The position numbers and the translations under genes are program-made. The notes beneath the pieces are model-generated. The model made no database searches, had not been told where the DNA came from, and saw nothing but the letters and a program-made list of their open reading frames with translations. 64,000 bases of DNA, from NCBI GenBank assembly GCA_025056215.1, contig JANWWC010000004.1:1-64000 (forward strand). Direction: 5' to 3'. This document shows, in pieces, positions 10,493 through 18,935 of the stretch (positions are counted from its first letter, which is position 1; each line of letters starts with the position of its first letter). Origin of the DNA: Cytophagales bacterium (GTDB taxonomy: Bacteria > Bacteroidota > Bacteroidia > Cytophagales > Flammeovirgaceae).

Positions 10493-11875
10493 ATGAAATA
10501 TTTTTCAGCATTAGTCCTCTGCTTTGTATGTTATAAAGTACCTTCTCAAATCAAACCTAAAACACAAATGCCGGAACAAACGCGTATTTTGTTTGTGTTA
10601 GATGCTTCGGGAAGCATGCGTGCAGAATGGGAAGGACGCCAACGCATTGAGATTGCTAAAAAAATACTTACAGATTTAGTAGATTCGCTTCGCGCAAATA
10701 AAAATCTTCAACTAGGTTTGCGCGTCTATGGACATCAATACGACTATAAACAAAATAACTGTACTGACTCTAAACTGGAAGTAGGTTTCGGAAAAGAAAC
10801 TCATAACCAGATTATTGTAAAACTCAATCAACTCGTCCCGCAAGGTACCACTCCTATGGCATATTCTATGGAGAAAGCCACAGAAGACTTTCCTGCTGCT
10901 GATGGCTATAGAAACATTCTTATCATGATTACGGATGGAAAAGAAGAATGCAAAGGAGACCCTTGCGCAATCTCGAAAAACTTGCAAAAAAGGGGAATTT
11001 TTTTGCGCCCCTTTGTAGTCGGATTAGGTATTCCTCCTCAATATGAAAAAGACTTTGCTTGCATGGGAAAGTTTTATAATGCGCAAACCGTTTCCCAGTT
11101 TAAAGGATTTTTGGGAGAAATTATGAATCAAGCACTCGGAAAAACGACGGTTTCCGTAGAGCTTCTCGACATCAATGAACTTCCAAAAGAAAAAGATATT
11201 AATATTTCTTTTGTCAATCGAGTAACGGGAGAGACTGTATATGATTATGTTCATTATCGCGATAATACAGGCAAAACGGATACATTAAAGGTGGACGCAA
11301 TTCTCACGTATGATATTATCGCAAACACTATTCCGCGCACTATAGCAGAGAATATTAGTTTTGAAGGAGGAAAGCACAATGTAGTAAAACTTAAAGTACC
11401 TCAGGGAACGCTACAATTCGACTTTCCGGGATACACTCAATACAATACCGAACTTTCTGCTATTATTCGAGAAAGTGGAAAAAGCAAAACATTAGTATAT
11501 CAGAAAATTAAGCTTCCTCAAAGATACTTAGTAGGAAAGTACGATATTGAAATTCCGACGCTTCCTATTTCGTATGTAAGTGTCGAAATTAAAGCAGATC
11601 AAATTACGAGAGTTTCTATTCCTGCTCCTGGAGTGCTTAATATCAATAACCCTCGTTTGTTGGGCTTTGGAAGCATTTACCACATCACTCCTGAAAACGA
11701 ACATCTTTGGATTATGAACTTTGAAGGAAAAGAAGCCAAACAAAACATTACTCTTCAGCCAGGCACTTATAAAGTGGTTTTTCGGGCAGAAGATGCGTAT
11801 GGAAGTGAATATACTATTGTCAAAAAAGTAAAAATAGAGAGTGGAACCTCTGTAACTCTCAACTTAATTAACTAA
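10493..11875 (+). CDS. Secreted von Willebrand factor A (VWA) domain protein
   Basis: 460 aa. The start at 10493 gives a signal peptide (MKYFSALVLCFVCYKVPSQ). A VWA domain follows directly (residues about 25-210), with a complete metal-ion adhesion motif: DASGSM at its start, the threonine in GTTPMAYS, and the aspartate in IMITDGKEE. The remaining 250 residues are beta-rich and look like tandem Ig/fibronectin-like modules ending in a carboxypeptidase-regulatory-like repeat (LQPGTYKVVFRAEDAYGSEY). VWA domains bind protein partners through a divalent cation. The upstream giant secreted protein, 19 nt away, is the obvious candidate partner, though this is inferred from position only. A terminator overlaps the 3' end. 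Confidence 0.85.
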   Translation: MKYFSALVLCFVCYKVPSQIKPKTQMPEQTRILFVLDASGSMRAEWEGRQRIEIAKKILTDLVDSLRANKNLQLGLRVYGHQYDYKQNNCTDSKLEVGFGKETHNQIIVKLNQLVPQGTTPMAYSMEKATEDFPAADGYRNILIMITDGKEECKGDPCAISKNLQKRGIFLRPFVVGLGIPPQYEKDFACMGKFYNAQTVSQFKGFLGEIMNQALGKTTVSVELLDINELPKEKDINISFVNRVTGETVYDYVHYRDNTGKTDTLKVDAILTYDIIANTIPRTIAENISFEGGKHNVVKLKVPQGTLQFDFPGYTQYNTELSAIIRESGKSKTLVYQKIKLPQRYLVGKYDIEIPTLPISYVSVEIKADQITRVSIPAPGVLNINNPRLLGFGSIYHITPENEHLWIMNFEGKEAKQNITLQPGTYKVVFRAEDAYGSEYTIVKKVKIESGTSVTLNLIN

Positions 11876-11893
11876 GGTTCCGTCTCTATTTTT
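11836..11893 (+). terminator. Intrinsic terminator overlapping the VWA gene end
   Basis: AGAGA then GGAACC (836-848) pair with GGTTCC then TCTCT (876-887), leaving a 27-nt loop that contains the stop codon, followed by ATTTTTATT. It would stop plus-strand transcripts of the VWA gene before the convergent peptidase gene. The large loop lowers confidence. Confidence 0.55.
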
Positions 11894-11899
11894 ATTGTT

Positions 11900-12862
11900 C
11901 TAATCTCTATAAATGGCGACAAATTCCTTCTCTCCTACTCGTTTATAAGCTCTATACATTCCTTCTGAATTGAAGCATAGATCTACATTACCGTATTTAT
12001 CTACAGCAATAACGCCTCCACTCGCATTCATTTTGACTAACTTATCTAACACAACTTTAGAGGCTGCCTCTTTGAGAGACATTCCAGCATATTCCATTAA
12101 GCAAGCAATATCATGAGCTACTACCGCCCGAATAAAGAATTCTCCATAGCCTGTACAAGAAACGGCACAAGAAGCGTTATTCGCATATGTACCTGCTCCT
12201 ATGATGGGGCTATCGCCAATACGACCAAATTTTTTATTAGTGAGTCCTCCTGTAGAGGTGGCTGCTGCTAAGTTTCCTTCTGCATCAAGAGCTACTGCAC
12301 CTACTGTTCCGAACTTTTTATCTTTCAGAATAATCCCTTCTTCATCTTCAGCTGAATGGTCTAAAGTTGCCTGATTAGTTTTTTTGGCCTCCATCCATTG
12401 TTCGTAGCGAAATTGGTCAAAAAAGTAGTCGGGGGGCATAATAGGAAGTTCGTATAAGCGCGCAAATTTGACTGCATCCGGACCGCATAAAAAAACGTGT
12501 CCCGATTTTTTCATAACAAGTTTCGCCAAGCGAATTGGATTTTTTACCCCCTCGACACAAGCAACTGCACCTGCTTCGAGAGTTTTACCGCACATAATCG
12601 CCGCATCCATTTCATGTGTACCTTTATTGGTAAACACCGAACCTTTTCCAGCATTAAATAAGGGACAGTCCTCCAGAACTATTACAGCTGCCTCTACAGC
12701 TTCGATTGCGCTTCCGCCTTTTTCAAGAATTTGGCTTCCTTTCAAAACAGCTTCTCTTAAAGCAGATTTGTATTTGACTTCTTTTTCTGGAGTCATAGAT
12801 TCTCGTGAGATAGTTCCCGCGCCTCCATGAACGGCGATAATCGGTTTAGGTGTTGTATTCAT
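11900..12862 (-). CDS. iaaA: Isoaspartyl peptidase / L-asparaginase (Ntn hydrolase)
   Basis: 320 aa, normal family length. The precursor cleaves itself before Thr186 in GTVGAVALD to give alpha and beta subunits; the new N-terminal Thr attacks beta-aspartyl peptide bonds or asparagine. The N-terminal HGGAGTIS, the NAGKGSVFT segment, the T-S-T-G-G loop (ATSTGGLTNKKFGRIGDSP) and GAGTYA are all present. The start at 12862 (MNTTPKP) is preferred because the upstream open frame would add residues foreign to the family. Enzymes of this family repair or recycle isoaspartyl peptides and also split beta-Asp-Arg dipeptides from cyanophycin, which may matter given the cyanophycin-synthetase-like gene at 59609. 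It has no signal peptide and is predicted cytoplasmic. Confidence 0.93.
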   Translation of the reverse strand: MNTTPKPIIAVHGGAGTISRESMTPEKEVKYKSALREAVLKGSQILEKGGSAIEAVEAAVIVLEDCPLFNAGKGSVFTNKGTHEMDAAIMCGKTLEAGAVACVEGVKNPIRLAKLVMKKSGHVFLCGPDAVKFARLYELPIMPPDYFFDQFRYEQWMEAKKTNQATLDHSAEDEEGIILKDKKFGTVGAVALDAEGNLAAATSTGGLTNKKFGRIGDSPIIGAGTYANNASCAVSCTGYGEFFIRAVVAHDIACLMEYAGMSLKEAASKVVLDKLVKMNASGGVIAVDKYGNVDLCFNSEGMYRAYKRVGEKEFVAIYRD

Positions 12863-12989
12863 AACTGGCTTGGTTAAGATATAAATGCGACAAAAATAGA
12901 GCATTTTAACGAAACTACAATATATTTCAATCGTTTTCATTGTTTTTTTCTTATTTTTTTCTCCATTTTTAGTAAAAAATAAAATTTTT

Positions 12990-13760
12990 ATGAACTCACT
13001 TTTTGTGCAAGATTTATCCGTGAGCTATCAACGCAAGCCCGTTTTATGGAATATTAATTTAAAAGTTCCTACTGGAAAGCTCGTCGGGATTTTAGGTCCT
13101 AATGGCGCTGGGAAATCTACTCTTATTAAAGCTATCATGGGACTTATTCCAATCCAAAGTGGGCAAATCTTGATTTTAGAAAAACCTCTTTCTCAAGTCA
13201 GACAACAGATTAGTTACGTTCCACAGCGCGAAAGTGTAGATTGGGATTTTCCTGCATCAGTATTTGATGTAGTACTAATGGGACGATACGGAAAACTAGG
13301 GCTTTTGCAGCGTCCGCGAACTTCAGATAAAGAAATTGCTCTTGACGCAATTCGCTTAGTAGGTCTTGAAAATTATAAAGACCGACAAATTTCTCAACTT
13401 TCAGGTGGACAACAGCAGCGCGTATTTTTAGCAAGAGCATTAGCTCAAAAAGCAGATATTTATTTTATGGATGAACCTTTTGCGGGTGTAGATATTGCTA
13501 CAGAACAAGCTATTATTGCCATTTTAAGGCGAATGCGCGACGACGGAAAGACCATCTTTGTCGTTCACCACGATTTACAAACAGCTCCTAATTATTTTGA
13601 TTGGTTAATTTTACTGAATATGCATTTAGTAGCTTCGGGAGCAACCCATTCTACATTTACCTCTAAAAATTTAGAAGAGACTTATGGTAGTAAATTAACT
13701 ATTCTTTCTAAAATTGGAGAATTGCGCGATAAATCAGAGTTTCCTGCGCGAGAATCTTAA
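12990..13760 (+). CDS. Metal-type ABC transporter ATP-binding protein
   Basis: 256 aa, a single nucleotide-binding domain with all motifs: Walker A GPNGAGKST (36-44), Q-loop in YVPQRESVDWDFP, signature LSGGQQQ (137-143), Walker B with the catalytic Glu in DIYFMDEP (156-163), and a switch His in VVHHDL. The Q-loop sequence closely matches manganese/zinc/iron importers of the MntB/TroB/SitB type. These need a membrane permease and a substrate-binding protein, yet neither lies next to this gene; the neighbours are an asparaginase and an Hpt-like protein. It may serve a permease encoded elsewhere. Metal specificity cannot be told from the ATPase alone. Confidence 0.88.
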   Translation: MNSLFVQDLSVSYQRKPVLWNINLKVPTGKLVGILGPNGAGKSTLIKAIMGLIPIQSGQILILEKPLSQVRQQISYVPQRESVDWDFPASVFDVVLMGRYGKLGLLQRPRTSDKEIALDAIRLVGLENYKDRQISQLSGGQQQRVFLARALAQKADIYFMDEPFAGVDIATEQAIIAILRRMRDDGKTIFVVHHDLQTAPNYFDWLILLNMHLVASGATHSTFTSKNLEETYGSKLTILSKIGELRDKSEFPARES

Positions 13761-13835
13761 AAGGATTTTCGAGCTACTCTTGTTTGGGAATTCCAAGAAT
13801 GTAATTATTTTAGCATCCATAAAACGTTTGTTCCG

Positions 13836-14183
13836 ATGCCTGCAAACTCCCTTATCAATAAAGAGCATTTTCAGCAAGTTACGCTGAACAATCGAGACTT
13901 CGCCATAGAAGTGTTAGAAAAATCTCTTTTTCAAGCAGAAGTGTACGCTACCGCTCTTAATAAAGCGCTTGCTGAAGGAGATTTTATGGAAATCAAAAAA
14001 ATTGTTCAACAACTTAAGTCTACGGCTCTTATCTTTGGTATGAACGAATGGGCAGCAGATATTCGTAAAATTGAAATGGCTCATCGAGATAAGTTTGAAG
14101 AACACAAATCTATTATCTTGGCTACTCAAAAAATGCTTACAGAGTTTATTAGCGAAGCAAAGTTATTAAAGGCTTCTTTTTAA
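13836..14183 (+). CDS. Hpt-like four-helix protein lacking the phospho-accepting His
   Basis: 115 aa, all helical. It aligns with histidine phosphotransfer (Hpt) domains: an N-terminal helix with FAIEVLEKSLFQAEVYATAL, an acidic spacer, the core helix, and the following helix FGMNEWAADIRKIE. In true Hpt proteins the core reads H-x-L-K-[GS]-[ST]. Here it is VQQLKSTA, with Gln58 where the phosphorylated His should be. Function is therefore not phosphotransfer in the usual sense; a decoy or docking role with a receiver domain is possible. It lies 75 nt after the ABC ATPase gene, on the same strand. Confidence 0.65.
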   Translation: MPANSLINKEHFQQVTLNNRDFAIEVLEKSLFQAEVYATALNKALAEGDFMEIKKIVQQLKSTALIFGMNEWAADIRKIEMAHRDKFEEHKSIILATQKMLTEFISEAKLLKASF

Positions 14184-14703
14184 AATCTTTGCTACTTGTG
14201 ATTGAAACTATATTAAAGAGCGCAACAAAGTATTGAAAACCCTTATCAATCTGCCAAATCTAAAATGGCAAAGTTTATTATTTGCTGGAAACCTTCTGAT
14301 TGCTTTTTATCTCTTTATTTGGACCAAAGTTTTAATCAGACCTATGCTCATTTGGGATTTCTATGCCTTTGGAAAGTTAAGAAATAAATTTAAATGCGTT
14401 CATTCTCAAATAGATGATTAATTTCTTATCGGCGAGTATATATTGCCAGATAGGTCTAAATATAGGAAGCAAAGCATTGCGTTCGTTCAGATTATCCATG
14501 AATGCCGAAGTTATTTTAAAAAAACAAAAATCACATTACTCGCTGGCGCAATACTAGCTGATAACCTAACATTGCAATAGATTTTCAATAGAAGATGTTT
14601 GTTGGTTTCGTTTCCATTTGAAGCGGAGAAAAAGCCATGCTTATTAAGGGAAGCGTAGTATTTCTAAATTTTGTTTTTGAGTTTTGCCAAGGTTTAAATT
14701 AAT
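14184..14703. other. Intergenic region, no convincing gene
   Basis: About 520 bases between the Hpt-like gene and oligopeptidase B. A 62-codon frame with a TTG start (14233-14421) encodes one hydrophobic helix, but nothing supports it as a gene: it has no ribosome-binding site, recognisable family or adjacent partner. No hairpin with T-run and no tRNA were seen. Confidence 0.4.
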
Positions 14704-16809
14704 ATGAAAAGAAAATTAGGGTTAATTTTGGTAACTTTTTTATTTAGTTGTAATAACATGAATCAATTCAATCCTCCATTAGCGAAGCGGATTCCTAAGA
14801 TACTCGAAAAACACGGACATACACGCATAGATGACTTTTACTGGCTCAACGAGCGCGATAACCCCGAAGTGATTGCTTATTTGAAGGCTGAAAACGAATA
14901 CGCAGAAAAAGTTTTATCGCACACTAAAAAACTTCAGGAGCAATTGTATGAAGAAATGAAAGCGCGCATAAAAGAAGATGACGAATCGGTGCCCTTTCGC
15001 TTGGGGAATTACTATTACTATTATCGTTATGAAGTGGGAAAAGAGTATCCGATTCATTGTCGCAAAAAAGAGAGTTTGGAGGGAAAAGAAGAAATTTTAT
15101 TGGATGTTAATGAGATTGCAAAAGGACATAAATACTGCGTGGTTACTTCTCTTACGGTAAGCACTAACGAAAATTTACTTGCTTTTGCTGTGGACACAGT
15201 CGGAAGAAGGATCTTTTCTATTCGTTTTAAAAACTTGCGCACAGGTGAAATACTACCTTATCAAATTGAACATACCACGGGAAACGTAGTTTGGGCAAAC
15301 GACAACCAAACAGTTTTTTATACGGTGCAGGATAAACAAACTTTGCGCTCTTATCGAGTGTATCGCCACATTTTAGGAAGCGCACCATCAGAAGACGTTT
15401 TGGTATATGAAGAACAAGATGACGCCTTTTACGTGAGTGTTAATAAGTCTAAATCGAGGCAGTATATTTTTATTATCTCTAATGCTACTTTGAGTTCAGA
15501 AGTAAGGTATTTCTCTGCTGATGATCCTACTTCGCAACCTGTTCTTTTTCACCCTCGCGAACCCGAGCATGAATATGCTGTTTATCATTACAAAGATAAA
15601 TTTTACATTCACACCAATTGGCAAGCGCAAAATTTTCGTCTCATGGAGACATCTATAAACAATACAGACAAATCAAAATGGAAAGAAGTGATTCCTCATC
15701 GCAAAGATACATTGTTAGAAAGCGTAGAAATATTCGAGAATTATTTGGTATTAGAAGAACGAACAAGAGCTTTATCCTACTTTCGCGTAAGGCGCTGGGA
15801 GGACTCCTCTGAATATTACATTCCCTTTAATGAACAAGTATACAGCATAAGTATGGGAAACAACCCCGAGTTTCAGACAGACTTGTTTCGGTTTACTTAT
15901 AATTCTCTTACTACCCCTCCTTCGGTGTACGATTATAACATGAAAACGCAAACGCGCGAACTTAAAAAACGTCTTGAAATTCTTGGAGGATATAACCCTG
16001 AAGAATATTACGCTGAACGTCTGTGGGCTACAGCGCCCGACGGAGTGCAAGTTCCTATTTCACTTGTTTATAAAAAGGGAACTCTACTCGACGGCTCAGC
16101 TCCTTTATATCTGACAGGATATGGAGCCTATGGCATTTCTTATGATCCTTATTTTAGTTCTGCGAGAATTAGCTTGCTAAATAGAGGTTTTATTTTTGCT
16201 ATCGCTCATGTAAGAGGAGGACAAGAACTCGGAAGGCAATGGTATGAAGATGGAAAATTATTTAAAAAGAAAAACACTTTTACTGACTTTATTGCCTGTG
16301 CCGAAACGCTTATCAATAAACGTTACACTTCACCTGCTAAGCTCTGCATCAACGGTGGAAGTGCAGGAGGATTGTTGGTTGGAGCGGTCATTAACATGCG
16401 GCCAGAGCTTTTCAAGGCTTGTATTGCTGATGTTCCTTTTGTTGATGTTGTCACTACTATGTTAGACGAATCTATTCCTTTAACTACAGGCGAATACGAT
16501 GAATGGGGAAATCCTAACGAAAAAAGTTATTATGAATATATGCTTTCTTATTCTCCTTATGACAACGTCAGGCCACAAAATTATCCTCACCTTTTGGTGA
16601 ACGCTGCCTTACATGATTCTCAAGTGCAATATTGGGAGCCAGCGAAATGGGTAGCTAAGTTGCGGATTACTAAGACAGATAATAATATGCTTCTTCTTTA
16701 TACGAATATGGAAGCAGGGCATAGCGGTGTTTCAGGGCGATTTGCTCCATTAAAGGAAGTTGCTATGGAATACGCTTTTTTGTTTGAAGTTCTTGAAATT
16801 AAAGAATAA
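14704..16809 (+). CDS. ptrB: Oligopeptidase B-like S9A serine peptidase, lipoprotein
   Basis: 701 aa. A short signal with a lipobox (MKRKLGLILVTFLFSC, Cys16) predicts a lipid-anchored protein, unlike the cytoplasmic enteric enzyme. The N-terminal RIDDFYWLNERDNPEV motif, a seven-bladed propeller (about 100-420) and an alpha/beta hydrolase domain follow. The catalytic triad is Ser553 in NGGSAGG, Asp638 in LHDSQV and His673 in EAGHSG. The acidic residues that set basic-residue specificity in oligopeptidase B lie in and after the TTGEYDEWGNP segment. It would cut short peptides after Arg/Lys in the periplasm, fitting a protein-degrading lifestyle. It stands alone between two longer intergenic regions. 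Confidence 0.88.
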   Translation: MKRKLGLILVTFLFSCNNMNQFNPPLAKRIPKILEKHGHTRIDDFYWLNERDNPEVIAYLKAENEYAEKVLSHTKKLQEQLYEEMKARIKEDDESVPFRLGNYYYYYRYEVGKEYPIHCRKKESLEGKEEILLDVNEIAKGHKYCVVTSLTVSTNENLLAFAVDTVGRRIFSIRFKNLRTGEILPYQIEHTTGNVVWANDNQTVFYTVQDKQTLRSYRVYRHILGSAPSEDVLVYEEQDDAFYVSVNKSKSRQYIFIISNATLSSEVRYFSADDPTSQPVLFHPREPEHEYAVYHYKDKFYIHTNWQAQNFRLMETSINNTDKSKWKEVIPHRKDTLLESVEIFENYLVLEERTRALSYFRVRRWEDSSEYYIPFNEQVYSISMGNNPEFQTDLFRFTYNSLTTPPSVYDYNMKTQTRELKKRLEILGGYNPEEYYAERLWATAPDGVQVPISLVYKKGTLLDGSAPLYLTGYGAYGISYDPYFSSARISLLNRGFIFAIAHVRGGQELGRQWYEDGKLFKKKNTFTDFIACAETLINKRYTSPAKLCINGGSAGGLLVGAVINMRPELFKACIADVPFVDVVTTMLDESIPLTTGEYDEWGNPNEKSYYEYMLSYSPYDNVRPQNYPHLLVNAALHDSQVQYWEPAKWVAKLRITKTDNNMLLLYTNMEAGHSGVSGRFAPLKEVAMEYAFLFEVLEIKE

Positions 16810-16921
16810 TTTTAGATTTTGCATAACCCTTTTTTAAAGAGATTTTTGTAAAAAAAGGCGCAAGTATCTGATTTCTTGGAAAAAACAAGCAAAAAATCAA
16901 GCATAATAAGAAATTTTGCCG

Positions 16922-16929
16922 TAGATTTG
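16922..16929 (+). promoter_or_regulatory. Candidate -7 promoter element of arginine deiminase gene
   Basis: TAGATTTG matches the Bacteroidota -7 consensus TAnnTTTG and lies 35 nt before the start codon. No clear -33 TTTG was found at the expected spacing, so the call rests on the -7 box and position alone. Confidence 0.35.
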
Positions 16930-16964
16930 CGTAATTTTTTTACACCTTCAACCAGTAAATTACC

Positions 16965-18446
16965 ATGGAGACAACAACTCTTCAAACAACTAAAAAGCCG
17001 ATGACAGCATTAGAAATTCATTCCAGCTCTGAGGTGGGCAGATTGCGCCGCTTGATGATTCATAGCCCTGACGGAGGCTTAGGAAAAATCATACCGATTA
17101 AAGCACAAGAATGGCTTTTTGAAGATATTGTACATTTGGATACGATGCGCCGCAAAGAATACGACTATTATGTTAAAATTTTATTGTATTTCCTTGATCC
17201 AGAAAAAATAGCAGGACGCATCGCTGAAATTGATGATCCGCGTAACAATCGCAATTTTTATAAACCCACTCATCCTGATTATTTTAATTCTGATAAAGTC
17301 ATAGATCCGCAGCGGTTATTAATAGATATTCTTGACGATAGAGATTTGCGGAACAGAATCGTAGCATCGGTATGTGCGCACGAAAGAATTTCGTATACGA
17401 CGCAAGAAGCTCTTTATAAATTAAATTCAGCGCAATTGGCTACCACCTTGATTTCAGGCATTTTGCCCAACAAAAAAATTATTTTCGCCCCTATTCCTAA
17501 CTATATTTTCACTCGCGATATAGGAATTACAGTAAACGACCATATTATCCTTACGAAGTTTGCTAAGGAGGCGCGTTCTCGTGAAAATATTCTTACTAGA
17601 TATATACTCTTTAATCATCCTTATTTTGCGAATAACCGCGATAAAATTATTGAGATTACAGAAAACGAAGATTATTTCTTGTTAGAAGAGGACGAACAAA
17701 AAAATAAGCGCGTTTCTGTAGAAGGAGGCGATGTTATGACAGTAGCTCCTAATCATTTGTTGATAGGAGTAAGCGAACGCACTACTTTGCATGCAGTGAA
17801 TAAAGTAATCAAAGCACTTTTTGAACGAAACGTAGTAGAAAAAATTTCTGTTATTAAAATCCCGCCTCGCCGTGCTTATATGCATATCGATACAACATTT
17901 ACACAAGTAAAACGAAATGTATGGGTGATTTTTGCGCCTTTCTCTAGAGGAGGGAAAGACATAACCCAGCAAGATATTATTCCTGCATTAGGAGAAAACT
18001 TCCCATCTCCTTATGACTTAGAAATTCTTCAATTCCGCAAAGGAAATCTTACATCTCCGCGCCGATATGAATATTTAGAAGATTTGTTGGATGAAATCAG
18101 TCAGTTAGATCTCAAAAGTCGCAAGCCAACAGAATTTATTTATTCAGGTGATAACGTATTTCCACATGCTTCACGCGAGCAATGGACAGATTCTTGCAAT
18201 GTATTAGCACTAAAAGAAGGAGTAGTGATAGGATACGATCGGAATGATAAAACTGCAGATGCTTTTCGCAAAAAAGGCTTTGATGTGATTCATGCTGCCG
18301 ATCTTCTCGACCGATTTGAAAAAGGACTAACTACTCCAGAAGAAGTAGAGGACACGCTTATTTTGTTGCCTTCTGCTGAATTGTCGCGCGCTCGCGGAGG
18401 TTCTCATTGTATTAGTATGCCTCTTTGGCGCGATGCGATTGTATAA
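16965..18446 (+). CDS. Arginine deiminase family protein
   Basis: 493 aa. It belongs to the guanidino-group-modifying superfamily, and the arginine deiminase active-site set is present: Asp in FTRDIG, Glu and Asp in VEGGD, His in MHIDTTF, and the catalytic Cys482 in GGSHCISMPL near the C-terminus. The ARGGSHC ending resembles the R-x-R-G-G-P-R-C end of classical ArcA. Such enzymes convert arginine to citrulline and ammonia. At 493 aa it is longer than typical ArcA (about 410), mostly through an inserted N-terminal region (about 60-150), as in Bacteroidota homologues. No arcB, arcC or arcD lies nearby, so a full deiminase pathway is not shown here. A bidirectional terminator follows. Confidence 0.82.
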   Translation: METTTLQTTKKPMTALEIHSSSEVGRLRRLMIHSPDGGLGKIIPIKAQEWLFEDIVHLDTMRRKEYDYYVKILLYFLDPEKIAGRIAEIDDPRNNRNFYKPTHPDYFNSDKVIDPQRLLIDILDDRDLRNRIVASVCAHERISYTTQEALYKLNSAQLATTLISGILPNKKIIFAPIPNYIFTRDIGITVNDHIILTKFAKEARSRENILTRYILFNHPYFANNRDKIIEITENEDYFLLEEDEQKNKRVSVEGGDVMTVAPNHLLIGVSERTTLHAVNKVIKALFERNVVEKISVIKIPPRRAYMHIDTTFTQVKRNVWVIFAPFSRGGKDITQQDIIPALGENFPSPYDLEILQFRKGNLTSPRRYEYLEDLLDEISQLDLKSRKPTEFIYSGDNVFPHASREQWTDSCNVLALKEGVVIGYDRNDKTADAFRKKGFDVIHAADLLDRFEKGLTTPEEVEDTLILLPSAELSRARGGSHCISMPLWRDAIV

Positions 18447-18448
18447 TT

Positions 18449-18490
18449 AAAAAACCTATAAGAGAATATTTCAAGTTCTTATAGGTTTTC
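18449..18490 (+). terminator. Intrinsic terminator, usable from both strands
   Basis: AAAACCTATAAGA and TCTTATAGGTTTT form a long near-perfect stem with A-run before and T-rich tract after. It sits between the convergent arginine deiminase gene and the 110-aa protein gene and can end transcription from both sides. Confidence 0.85.
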
Positions 18491-18496
18491 TTTTTA

Positions 18497-18829
18497 TTAG
18501 AGTTTGATTTCTTTTCCGCCTACGATTCCGTCGGCTTGATTGAGTGTCATATCATTATCTACTAACTTGCTGTTATCGGGCGTAGCTACTTGTACTTTGA
18601 TTCCCATTTCTTCGCGAAATTTCTTTTCGAAGTTTTCTACTTTCATATTGCCGTGTATTTCTATTTCTGCAACACCTTTGTATCCTTCATCGCGGATAGA
18701 AGCAAGAGTGGCATCGTCATCAGCAAACTTTTGACCGTTGTATACGCGCAGAGTTGCACCAAAAGCGTCTTTAAATTGTTGTTTAAGAGTAGCAACTTTC
18801 ATGTTGCCTGTAACGCGAAGTGTTTTCAT
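18497..18829 (-). CDS. Small protein with internal duplication
   Basis: 110 aa, soluble, without signal peptide. The sequence is a tandem duplication: residues about 7-46 (TGNMKVATLKQQFKDAFGAT, then LRVYNGQKFADDDATLASI) align with about 58-97 (HGNMKVENFEKKFREEMGIK, then VQVATPDNSKLVDNDMTLNQ). Each half has the pattern strand, amphipathic helix, strand, D-x-x-T-L loop, suggestive of a small ubiquitin-like alpha/beta unit. The conserved GNMKV motif opens each unit. Proteins of this form occur in other bacteria, but no function is known to me. It is monocistronic, with a terminator at its 3' end. Confidence 0.75.
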   Translation of the reverse strand: MKTLRVTGNMKVATLKQQFKDAFGATLRVYNGQKFADDDATLASIRDEGYKGVAEIEIHGNMKVENFEKKFREEMGIKVQVATPDNSKLVDNDMTLNQADGIVGGKEIKL

Positions 18830-18935
18830 GTGTAAAAACTTTAGATGTTAAAAAATTTTACGTAAGTTAAAAAATTAAATCAAAATAAAAAAGCATTTGC
18901 CTCTTAATCAAATTGGCAAATGCATATTATGGCAC

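Noticed and set aside
14233-14421. A 62-codon frame with a TTG start and one hydrophobic helix
   Set aside because: It has no ribosome-binding site, no family and no partner; it is not supported as a gene.
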